Virus record (IMG/VR): IMGVR_UViG_3300021138_001866
Location: 1 to 56,551 of that record
Direction: 5' to 3' (one strand)
Source of the DNA: a virus
Length of the DNA: 56,551 bases
This document shows, piece by piece, positions 1-6,559 of the stretch. A program made the position numbers and the translations under genes. Each line of letters starts with the position of its first letter. The first letter of the stretch is position 1. The notes below the pieces were generated by a model, which was not told where the DNA came from, ran no database searches, and saw only the letters and a program-made list of their open reading frames with translations.

Positions 1-55
1 GTGCCAATACCTTCTTCGTCCTTGGCAAAGCTACCCACGTTTCGTGGGTTTTCAT
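1..55 (-). CDS. possible 5' end of a gene running off the window
   Basis: An ATG at 55 opens a frame that stays open to the window edge (18 codons, starting M-K-T-H-E-T-W). An AGGT sequence lies about 11 nt upstream, and the frame starts 30 nt after the stop of the next upstream minus-strand gene, which fits tight phage packing. Too little is visible to name a product. The same bases form a perfect hairpin (33-49), so this may instead be non-coding. Confidence 0.25.
   Translation of the reverse strand, partial: MKTHETWVALPRTKKVLA
33..52 (+). terminator. 7-bp hairpin with short T tract
   Basis: ACCCACG and CGTGGGT are separated by TTT and followed by TTTT on the plus strand. This looks like a rho-independent terminator, but no plus-strand gene is visible upstream. 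It could also be a structure in the minus-strand mRNA. Weak call. Confidence 0.3.
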
Positions 56-85
56 AGTGATCAATTACCTGAGATGAGTATGCCA

Positions 86-397
86 TTAGTTTGGTACCAA
101 GGCCATTTTCTCTGTGCCTGTTTGTGGATCGGTAATCTGTTGCCAATGGTATCCTGGTGGTGGAGTCTGCGGTGTTGCCTGCGGTTGAACATAAACTACA
201 CTAGGTGGAGAAGTATAAACAACCGGAGGAGGTGCGTAATATCTAGGTTGGGCTAATTCATAACCAATAACACCGCCGATCAAGGCCGGAGCCACCCACC
301 CACCACGATAGCAACAACCACCACGCCAGTGTGCTTCGGCTGATGCTGATCCGACTAATGTTAGTGCTAAGATGCTTGTTAATATAATTTTTTTCAT
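86..397 (-). CDS. small exported Pro/Tyr-rich protein
   Basis: A 103-aa protein with a clear Sec signal peptide: MKK, a hydrophobic core, and cleavage probably after SASA at residue 20. The mature part begins with a Trp/Gly/Cys segment, then a glycine-rich hydrophobic stretch (ALIGGVIGYEL), then a Pro/Tyr/Val tail with PPPVVY and PPSVVY repeats. This layout resembles small periplasmic or envelope proteins of proteobacteria rather than a phage structural protein. A good AAGGAG site precedes the ATG, and a late-type promoter lies at 438-445. Function unknown; it probably acts on the host envelope late in infection. Confidence 0.7.
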   Translation of the reverse strand: MKKIILTSILALTLVGSASAEAHWRGGCCYRGGWVAPALIGGVIGYELAQPRYYAPPPVVYTSPPSVVYVQPQATPQTPPPGYHWQQITDPQTGTEKMALVPN

Positions 398-437
398 TGC
401 TAACTCCTTAAAGGTGAGTATACTATAGAGTATACTA

Positions 438-445
438 TATTTATA
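438..445 (-). promoter_or_regulatory. T4-type late promoter box
   Basis: TATAAATA on the minus strand, 41 nt upstream of the start codon at 397. It is identical to the T4 late promoter consensus. Confidence 0.55.
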
Positions 446-469
446 ATATTAGGTCAATGGTATTTTGGA

Positions 470-895
470 TTAACTACGATTGGATAAAGCACGATTTGCC
501 ATAGCGGAAACCGTTTTTTCTGGTGCTGTTTGTGTTTCGGCACCATCTTCGCCTGGAACTTCGATATCGGTATCAACCGGATTAATAAACACGTATTTGG
601 TTCCGTTTTCATCATCTTTAATATTTGCCACAATGCTCTTTACTGCGTCATTATGTTGTTTGGCGTTTTGTAGTGTTTCTAAAGTAAATGCTTCAGCACC
701 TGGTTTATTGCGAACCAAATTGATCAGTGCTTCAACAGAAATCTTAGGAACTGCAGCATGGTTACTACTGTATTGCAATTCTCTTAGGGTATTGATCAGT
801 GCATCAATGGCCACATGGTCAGCATCGTCTTCTACGTATGCTGACAAATCTTCATCGTCTTCAAATAAACGGCCACCGAATTCTGTAAATCTCAT
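470..895 (-). CDS. hypothetical virion-associated protein with MRFTEF N-terminus
   Basis: 141 aa. It begins with MRFTEFGGRLFEDDED, an N-terminal pattern shared with several neighbours, and holds an L-F-E site of the kind (I/L-x-E) cut by T4 prohead proteases. The rest is acidic and mostly helical. A short C-terminal segment (VSAMANRALSNRS) looks like a conserved tail. The start codon sits on the last base of the upstream gene's stop (895), so translation is coupled. Function unknown; a role as an internal head protein is inferred only from the N-terminus and location. Confidence 0.75.
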   Translation of the reverse strand: MRFTEFGGRLFEDDEDLSAYVEDDADHVAIDALINTLRELQYSSNHAAVPKISVEALINLVRNKPGAEAFTLETLQNAKQHNDAVKSIVANIKDDENGTKYVFINPVDTDIEVPGEDGAETQTAPEKTVSAMANRALSNRS

Positions 896-1584
896 TAACG
901 AGGCTCTCTACCTAATTCAGCTGTGCCGCCTGCAGCTGCATCTACAGCACCCATTCCGTCACCTTCAGGTTCCTCAGCGCCCATTGCAGGCTCAGGTGCC
1001 ATACCAGGCATCGTACCTCCCATGCCACTCATACCGCCCATGCTCATATCTGGAGTAGCTTCGCCAGTTAATGCACGAGCAGCTGAGTCAGCTTGTTCGC
1101 GACCATCGCTTAAGGTTTGCCATACTTGTTGTAGTAATGGAGTAACTGTTTGTTTAAATCCTTCAGCACGGTCTTCACCGATTTGATCGCGGATAGTATC
1201 TAATAATGCAGGTAACTGTTCGTTCTGCATTTTACCAATTTTTTCTAGCATGTCTTGAATGCTATCAACCATGTCTTTAGCAGCTAAGATTGCTTCGCTT
1301 TTAGCCATTTCGCTTTCTTGGATAAGAACATGACGGTTCTCTACCATCCAACGATTTAGACTTTCGCGGACCATAAACATTTCCATATACTGAGGATTTT
1401 TTTCAGCAGTATGAGCACCATGTGTGCGTTTAACTGCATCTAAACTTTCTGTAATACCTTTAGCCAATTTATATGCCTTAGGGAATGTTAAATTATCGTA
1501 GTCAATCTTAAAGCCAAAGCGGCTTTCTACTACTTGGTTAATTTTTTTAGCTTTTGGCTGATTGCCGATTTCTGTTAATCTCAT
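895..1584 (-). CDS. hypothetical helical protein, possible head-core component
   Basis: 229 aa beginning MRLTEIGNQPKAKK. The central 150 residues are strongly helical and charged. The C-terminus is rich in Gly and Met (GGMSGMGG-like) followed by an acidic Gly/Ala tail. The family looks like a conserved T4-like phage protein, but I cannot name it. The L-T-E motif at residues 3-5 fits the shared N-terminal tag of this block. Its stop overlaps the start of the downstream 141-aa gene. A scaffold or internal protein role is inference. Confidence 0.75.
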   Translation of the reverse strand: MRLTEIGNQPKAKKINQVVESRFGFKIDYDNLTFPKAYKLAKGITESLDAVKRTHGAHTAEKNPQYMEMFMVRESLNRWMVENRHVLIQESEMAKSEAILAAKDMVDSIQDMLEKIGKMQNEQLPALLDTIRDQIGEDRAEGFKQTVTPLLQQVWQTLSDGREQADSAARALTGEATPDMSMGGMSGMGGTMPGMAPEPAMGAEEPEGDGMGAVDAAAGGTAELGREPR

Positions 1585-1596
1585 GATTTTTAGGTC

Positions 1597-2130
1597 CTAT
1601 TCCGTCCAAACTTTTAAATATTTAGCTGATTCGATAGATTTCTTAAGAGTTTTTTGTGCTAACTCTAAACGCAACCTAGCGTCTTCAAATCTGGCCGTCC
1701 ATATACTTATGCCGATTATATTCTGATTCTTTATTGCACGATTTTTACTGTTTTCGTAGTGTGTTAAATCATTTTTAAATCGTTTAACTTCACTGTCAGC
1801 TGATTTTATTTCAGCGGCCAGATGGTCAGAATGCACCTGCTCACATAAACAATAAAAAATAGCTGACTGTTTACTGTCAAATTCATGCCGTAATTCACGA
1901 TTATGATCCAACAAATGCCAGTATCCTTCTGCAGGTACAACATATAATTTGCCTATACGATATCCGCCACTGGGCAAAGGCCAGATTAAAGGTATGTGTT
2001 TATTTTTTGATAACTGTGCAAATTCACGATGTGTCCAAGAGCTGATGTATTGTGCAGCGGCAACTATTACAGCATCGACTTGTTGTTTAGTAGGGTTATC
2101 TTGATCTTCTTTTATAGGTAATGCGACCAT
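1597..2130 (-). CDS. hypothetical protein
   Basis: 177 aa with no recognised domain. The N-terminal half is globular with many aromatic residues (WTHREF, GGYRIGKLYVVPAEGYW). The C-terminal half is a long charged helix, probably a coiled coil. It overlaps the 3' end of the upstream 69-aa gene by 35 nt in another frame. The start at 2130 has only a weak AAGAAA site, so initiation probably depends on coupling. Confidence 0.7.
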   Translation of the reverse strand: MVALPIKEDQDNPTKQQVDAVIVAAAQYISSWTHREFAQLSKNKHIPLIWPLPSGGYRIGKLYVVPAEGYWHLLDHNRELRHEFDSKQSAIFYCLCEQVHSDHLAAEIKSADSEVKRFKNDLTHYENSKNRAIKNQNIIGISIWTARFEDARLRLELAQKTLKKSIESAKYLKVWTE

Positions 2131-2305
2131 TTTCTTGAATTCTTAATAATACATCCTTGTTAACCAAATGATTTGCTACCAATTGCTGTCTTAGGTCTAA
2201 GTCGGCTTTAAACAGTTGCTGGTTATCTCGTAACATGTCTAAAACTTCAGCTTCCTCATTTGTTATTGGAAGTGTTATATTATTTAAGAGTTCTACAATT
2301 CGCAT
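2096..2305 (-). CDS. small protein with MRIVEL N-terminus
   Basis: 69 aa. It begins MRIVELLNNITLPITNEE, which reads very like the start of T4 Alt (as I recall it, MELITELFDEDTTLPITN). The I-V-E triplet could be a prohead-protease site. The remainder is short and charged and ends in a basic tail (YKRRSR). It may be a small capsid-targeted protein. The resemblance to Alt covers only the targeting peptide; there is no ADP-ribosyltransferase domain. Confidence 0.65.
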   Translation of the reverse strand: MRIVELLNNITLPITNEEAEVLDMLRDNQQLFKADLDLRQQLVANHLVNKDVLLRIQENGRITYKRRSR

Positions 2306-2309
2306 TATT

Positions 2310-2567
2310 TTATTTGAAGTGTGTGGCCAAAAGAGTTATAATACCAGCAACTAGCACACCTATTATAGTTGTACCAATGGTGATTAATGTTTTGTAATGT
2401 CCGCTGTCATTACCTGACAGACTATCTTTGATATCCACAATGTGACCTTCTAGCTTGTCCATGCGGGTTTCAAGGTTGGAAAGTTTAGTGTCCAAGTTAC
2501 TATACCTTTCAGCACATAATTCTACGTGCGCCTCAAGGCTTTTCTTTTCTATATCAGTTGAGGACAT
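2310..2567 (-). CDS. coiled-coil protein with C-terminal membrane helix (XhlA/holin-like)
   Basis: 85 aa. Residues about 8-50 form a heptad-like coiled coil (YSNLDTKLSNLETRMDKLEG), then a short linker, then one strongly hydrophobic helix at about 60-80 (TIGTTIIGVLVAGIITLLA). This N-coil/C-anchor layout matches XhlA/haemolysin-type and phage lysis-accessory proteins. A role in lysis or membrane attachment is likely but unproven; no endolysin gene lies next to it. Confidence 0.65.
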   Translation of the reverse strand: MSSTDIEKKSLEAHVELCAERYSNLDTKLSNLETRMDKLEGHIVDIKDSLSGNDSGHYKTLITIGTTIIGVLVAGIITLLATHFK

Positions 2568-2665
2568 AATGTCTCTTCGCTTTCATTGTTTAAGCGATGC
2601 GCTAATGTGCCTGTGTGAGCCGTAATAGTAAGCCATAATGGTGCCGTAGCATCAACTATTATTTA

Positions 2666-3106
2666 TTAAATATTGCGTATATCACGGTATCCATCTAGAA
2701 AGTAAATATTACGAATTGCACCATGGGGATAAAAAATAGGTAACATAAAACGTGCTGTTTCTTCCAGACCTTGTATAACGGGCACTTGTTCAAAATACTG
2801 TTCTAATAGAGCAACCGGATTATTACTGTTAGCATATACACCTGAGTGTTCAACTGCCCATATCCAGGCCCATACTGAGTGACACCCTTGAAAAAAATCT
2901 CCAAATTCGACCCAATCTAAATCTATACCGTCTTTGCGTATAGGACTGATTATTTCTATTGGTTGTGCACCAAGACCTATTGTCTGTACCACTGTTTCCC
3001 AATTACGCTGTTGATTACGAGCTAGTTCTTCACCGTTACGAGTTACTCCGGTGGCAGTAATATCTACTAGAGTGATGCCTGTGTAATAGTGTAACTGTGT
3101 ATTCAT
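2666..3106 (-). CDS. hypothetical conserved phage protein
   Basis: 146 aa, rich in aromatic residues, with a central acidic segment (GIDLDWVEFGDFFQG). No signal peptide or membrane segment. Its size and position beside a small structural gene suggest a virion or assembly role, but I do not recognise a named family. It lies downstream of the 3173-3592 gene, separated from it by a terminator. Confidence 0.65.
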   Translation of the reverse strand: MNTQLHYYTGITLVDITATGVTRNGEELARNQQRNWETVVQTIGLGAQPIEIISPIRKDGIDLDWVEFGDFFQGCHSVWAWIWAVEHSGVYANSNNPVALLEQYFEQVPVIQGLEETARFMLPIFYPHGAIRNIYFLDGYRDIRNI

Positions 3107-3123
3107 ACAGATACTTATGCCAC

Positions 3124-3150
3124 AAAAAAACCGACCATAAAGATCGGTTT
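3124..3150 (-). terminator. rho-independent terminator
   Basis: On the minus strand AACCGA and TCGGTT form a stem followed by a run of T. It lies 23-49 nt past the stop of the structural gene that ends at 3173. Confidence 0.7.
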
Positions 3151-3172
3151 CTTTTTATAGTTAAATTAACTA

Positions 3173-3592
3173 TTAAGCAAACTTGATACCACCAGTAGAT
3201 GATACTGTTGCTGTTACAGCATAAACGTTGCTTAAAGCACCGATGTTACCTGCACCGTCACCAGCTAATGTTTGACGAAGTGCGTTTTGTGCTGTTGTAT
3301 CTGTCCAACCTGAACGCTCTGTAATGATGCTGATCTGTGCACCAGAGTCAACTTGGTATGCTAATACAGTTGCGTTACCTTCTAAAATACGTAAAACTGT
3401 CTCAACTGCACCACCAGTTGTTAATTCAGCTGCTAAGTTACCGTTAGCACCAGCTGTTGGGAAAACAACTTTATATGCTGTAATAGGTGCTGCAATACCT
3501 GTGTTGATAATTGCGGCATTAGCAAATGAACGACCTGCGTCTGCGTTTACTACACCGGCTGCGTCGCCGTTAATTCTTGTGAATGTTGCCAT
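3173..3592 (-). CDS. probable virion structural/decoration-like protein
   Basis: 139 aa, rich in Ala, Gly, Thr and Val, with almost no charged clusters, as expected of an all-beta surface or decoration protein. It has its own CATAAATA late promoter (3638-3645), a strong AAGGAG ribosome site and a downstream terminator. It therefore forms a monocistronic, strongly expressed late unit, as capsid decoration genes often do. The structural call is inference from composition and expression signals. Confidence 0.65.
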   Translation of the reverse strand: MATFTRINGDAAGVVNADAGRSFANAAIINTGIAAPITAYKVVFPTAGANGNLAAELTTGGAVETVLRILEGNATVLAYQVDSGAQISIITERSGWTDTTAQNALRQTLAGDGAGNIGALSNVYAVTATVSSTGGIKFA

Positions 3593-3637
3593 TTTAAATC
3601 TCCTTAATTAAATGAGCCCTTAAGGACTACATGCAAA

Positions 3638-3645
3638 TATTTATG
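3638..3645 (-). promoter_or_regulatory. T4-type late promoter box
   Basis: CATAAATA on the minus strand, 46 nt before the start of the structural gene at 3592. Confidence 0.55.
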
Positions 3646-3660
3646 ATGATCAGTAAAAAA

Positions 3661-4755
3661 CTATAGCCTACCTTGAACATTTGCAGTGGAAAATACGCTA
3701 CGATCTACCAGCTTTATAAACCCGCTGGGAGTATCTATGTTGAATCCTTCGCCCTTGGGTTGTCCGCCCACCGACTGCTCTATACCTGTGACCTGCGAGT
3801 CTAACTGTTTTAATATAGCTAGTTTTAATACAGCTACTTTACTATATACCTGATCTAGTGCTGCCAAAATAGGCTTATTTTTCTTGTCTATTACTATATT
3901 AAATTGTGGGCGTGTTAATTTACTCTGTAGCCAATTACCATCCACTGCTTGATTGGTTGCCTTACGATTATAGTATTGCTGTAGTCGATCTTTGCTGGCC
4001 TGAGTCAGACTGCTTAAAAATTCATCACCACCTAAACTGGCAAAGGTATTTACTGCTCTTATGGCGTCGTTTTTGGCCTTAACCGGTTCTTTCATCTTAA
4101 AGGATGTGCCCATGTTGCCGGTGAATACGGTAATGTATTCGTTAGTGCCAGACAATCCACCTAGGCCCAGCAAACTTTGACGACCGACCAATGGACTGCT
4201 TTTAGACTTTTCTATGTCTGACCCATAGCTGTGTACTGCTAGACCTACAGCACGGCCGGCAATTTGTTTGCCTAGGTCACTGTGAGCATCTACACTATAG
4301 GTTACACCGTGTGGGTTTGGTTTAAACACAAACTTGCCTGCTACAGGAGTCAGTGGATCTGTCCACATTAGATCTCCTTGTACAAATCCTTTGAAATTTG
4401 CAGGGCATATACTGCCTACTGCATTAAACACCTTGGCCAGCATCTGTGCTACTTCTGGATTCTTGGCACGGTCACTAAAAAACTTTATTAGTTCTTCGGC
4501 ACTAGTAACCTGTCCGCCAGCTTCACCAATATACTCTTTATAGTTCATAGTGAAACGACCATCACTGGTTCTACGGCCAAATATAATAGCCGGCGATCCG
4601 TCCCATTTGATGCTGACAGTTTCGGGTTGTTGTACAGCACCAATCATGCCGGTAATAGCATCCATGGCCGCGGTACTACCGCCAAAGATAAAATCTTCAG
4701 GGTGTGGTGTTCGAGCACCTTCCATTAGATTTTGTATAAATTCTAATACTATCAT
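3661..4755 (-). CDS. KWDG-motif nucleotidyltransferase/ligase-like protein
   Basis: 364 aa. Near residue 50 it carries VSIKWDGSPAIIFGRR. K-x-D-G followed by a hydrophobic-Arg segment is motif I of the DNA/RNA ligase and capping-enzyme superfamily, where Lys becomes adenylylated. A later GKFVFKPNPHGVTY and QGDLMW could supply further ligase motifs, but I cannot assign motifs III-V with confidence. The N-terminus MIVLEFIQNLMEG fits the shared tag with an L-M-E site. It overlaps the upstream Pol-beta-like gene by 4 nt. Ligase or nucleotidyltransferase activity is likely from motif I; substrate unknown. Confidence 0.65.
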   Translation of the reverse strand: MIVLEFIQNLMEGARTPHPEDFIFGGSTAAMDAITGMIGAVQQPETVSIKWDGSPAIIFGRRTSDGRFTMNYKEYIGEAGGQVTSAEELIKFFSDRAKNPEVAQMLAKVFNAVGSICPANFKGFVQGDLMWTDPLTPVAGKFVFKPNPHGVTYSVDAHSDLGKQIAGRAVGLAVHSYGSDIEKSKSSPLVGRQSLLGLGGLSGTNEYITVFTGNMGTSFKMKEPVKAKNDAIRAVNTFASLGGDEFLSSLTQASKDRLQQYYNRKATNQAVDGNWLQSKLTRPQFNIVIDKKNKPILAALDQVYSKVAVLKLAILKQLDSQVTGIEQSVGGQPKGEGFNIDTPSGFIKLVDRSVFSTANVQGRL

Positions 4756-5762
4756 TGGAAGTATCCTCGGACCATATCAAGGCCTTGTTGTACTTTTTCT
4801 CTATCATCGTTGGCACGTGCTATTGCGGCTGGTGTTGTGGCTTTGTCGCGCTTCTTGGCTGTAATATCTAACATAGCTTTTTCTTCATAACGTTGCCAAA
4901 ACTTATTAATAAAATCTTGTGCATCTGTAAACTTAGCCAAGTCGCCTTGACCAAACATGCTGTTTAATTCACAGCTACGTGCAAATCCTTTGACACCAAT
5001 GACTAGTTTACTTATTTTAACATCTTCGATGTTGTTGCCAGGAAACTGTTTTAACATCGGATCAATTTGAGGATTGTCGATGCCCAACTGTTGAGCTTCG
5101 TAGACAAATGTATCTAGAATAAATGTTTCTGGATTAGTAGTAACTGTAACAACCTGTGTGCCTTTTTGTTTACTAAACGAAACGTGTTTACCGTCTTGTA
5201 CTTTTAACTGTACACCAGCATGTTGAATACTTAGATCAAGTATTTCGCCTAATACGCTGTATATATTACCTGTTAATAATCCTTTAACACCGCGCTCAGG
5301 AGTAACACGTGCGGCGCCCCATTTTTCTAAACGTTCTGGATGCCACATAAAATCTATTTGTACAAAGTCGTTGTTGCCAACCTGGAATGTAGGATGCCCG
5401 GGTTTGTCTCCTACTTCTACATAGGGTAAACCTGCGCTAATAAATTCATTGGTTAACTTATTCCAGTGTGCGGTAAATTGTGTATAACCTTGTCCTGTTG
5501 CTTCTGGCGCAATCATTTGCAAATCAATATCACCATAAATTTTTTCTGGATTGTCGCGAGCATCTTGTTCGTGATATGCGCTACTTCCTGTTGGCCGTCC
5601 GCGACGTATTTCTCCTACTTGTGCTCCGTATTTTTTGTTAAACTCAGCAACAAAGCGATCAACTACTTGTAAAGCTACACTAACAATCTTAGGGTGTAGG
5701 ACTGTGCCCTGTGTTTTAACAGAATCCCAACCGCCTTCAATAACAAATTCTCTTGCTCTCAT
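4752..5762 (-). CDS. Pol-beta-superfamily nucleotidyltransferase-like protein
   Basis: 336 aa. Around residues 52-82 it reads GRPTGSSAYHE followed by YGDIDLQMI. The G-S and D-x-D pair is the signature of the Pol-beta nucleotidyltransferase fold, and a third acidic residue may come from FVQIDFMW near residue 140. Starts MRAREFVIEGGWDS, again the shared N-terminal tag with I-E-G. It overlaps both neighbours by 4 nt (start and stop codons), so the three nucleotidyltransferase-like genes are made together. Substrate unknown. Confidence 0.7.
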   Translation of the reverse strand: MRAREFVIEGGWDSVKTQGTVLHPKIVSVALQVVDRFVAEFNKKYGAQVGEIRRGRPTGSSAYHEQDARDNPEKIYGDIDLQMIAPEATGQGYTQFTAHWNKLTNEFISAGLPYVEVGDKPGHPTFQVGNNDFVQIDFMWHPERLEKWGAARVTPERGVKGLLTGNIYSVLGEILDLSIQHAGVQLKVQDGKHVSFSKQKGTQVVTVTTNPETFILDTFVYEAQQLGIDNPQIDPMLKQFPGNNIEDVKISKLVIGVKGFARSCELNSMFGQGDLAKFTDAQDFINKFWQRYEEKAMLDITAKKRDKATTPAAIARANDDREKVQQGLDMVRGYFQ

Positions 5763-6559
5763 CGTAGTTTATTGGACCAGTGTCTTAACCACTCGGTTGG
5801 GTGAGCACTATCTTCTAATTGTGGTAGTTGTCTACCTGAACGTTCTAGATATTCCCGGAAATCTTTTAACTTGGTATCACGTTGGGGGTCGTTACGTAAG
5901 GCTGCAACAGTAGATTCAACACCGGCTAGATCTCGTACTGTGCCTGCAGGCAAAAACATCTTGGCCATTACTGCTGGATCATCTGTGACCAATTCATCGG
6001 TAAGACGGTCATGTACTCCGTCGTGCATGGCCACTTTAACGCCTAGTGTTTTGCCAATGCTGTTAAACAGCACAGCACGGTCAACACCTTTGAATTGACT
6101 ACCAGCTGGCATGGCTGCCATCATAAACCTAGTCCACTTCATTCTGTTTACAAAATTAAAATCTGTTTGCACAAACCCATTTTTGATATTGCCGTTTATT
6201 GGAGTGCGGAAATGTATTTCAATACCTGACTGATCAATCCAGCCGGCACGAAAGGCAGGTTGTTTACCTTTGGCCTTACGATTCATTATTTCTTCATCAG
6301 GAATACCGTTATGCTTACACCAGTTTACTAAGGTGCTCATTACTGCGTCTTTGGTTAATACGTTAGCATCTAACAGTAGATCTATATCACCAGATGTTTC
6401 GGTAACGCCGGTACTGCCAACCATGGCATCGCGTAGTGTCAAGCCTGTGATTTGTTCGAGCCAAGCAATGGTAGTAGGCACATCCACACGATTAATACGC
6501 TGTGTTAAAGGTACCTGTTGTTGGTCTTTAAAGACATTACCGCCTTCAAGCAGAATCAT
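5759..6559 (-). CDS. second Pol-beta-superfamily nucleotidyltransferase-like protein
   Basis: 266 aa from the ATG at 6559, chosen because it overlaps the upstream stop as ATGA; an in-frame ATG at 6574 would sit inside the upstream gene. Around residues 47-68 it reads VGSTGVTETSGDIDLLLD, the G-S...D-x-D motif of Pol-beta nucleotidyltransferases. A further acidic strand follows (GIEIHFRTP, FVQTDFNFV). It begins MILLEGGNVF, with an L-L-E-G site. It is likely paralogous or analogous to the next gene downstream. Function unknown. Confidence 0.7.
   Translation of the reverse strand: MILLEGGNVFKDQQQVPLTQRINRVDVPTTIAWLEQITGLTLRDAMVGSTGVTETSGDIDLLLDANVLTKDAVMSTLVNWCKHNGIPDEEIMNRKAKGKQPAFRAGWIDQSGIEIHFRTPINGNIKNGFVQTDFNFVNRMKWTRFMMAAMPAGSQFKGVDRAVLFNSIGKTLGVKVAMHDGVHDRLTDELVTDDPAVMAKMFLPAGTVRDLAGVESTVAALRNDPQRDTKLKDFREYLERSGRQLPQLEDSAHPTEWLRHWSNKLR

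Noticed and set aside
480-1186. Plus-strand frames opposite the two MR-x-x-E genes
   Set aside because: They are antisense shadows; real neighbours on the minus strand have coupled starts and stops.
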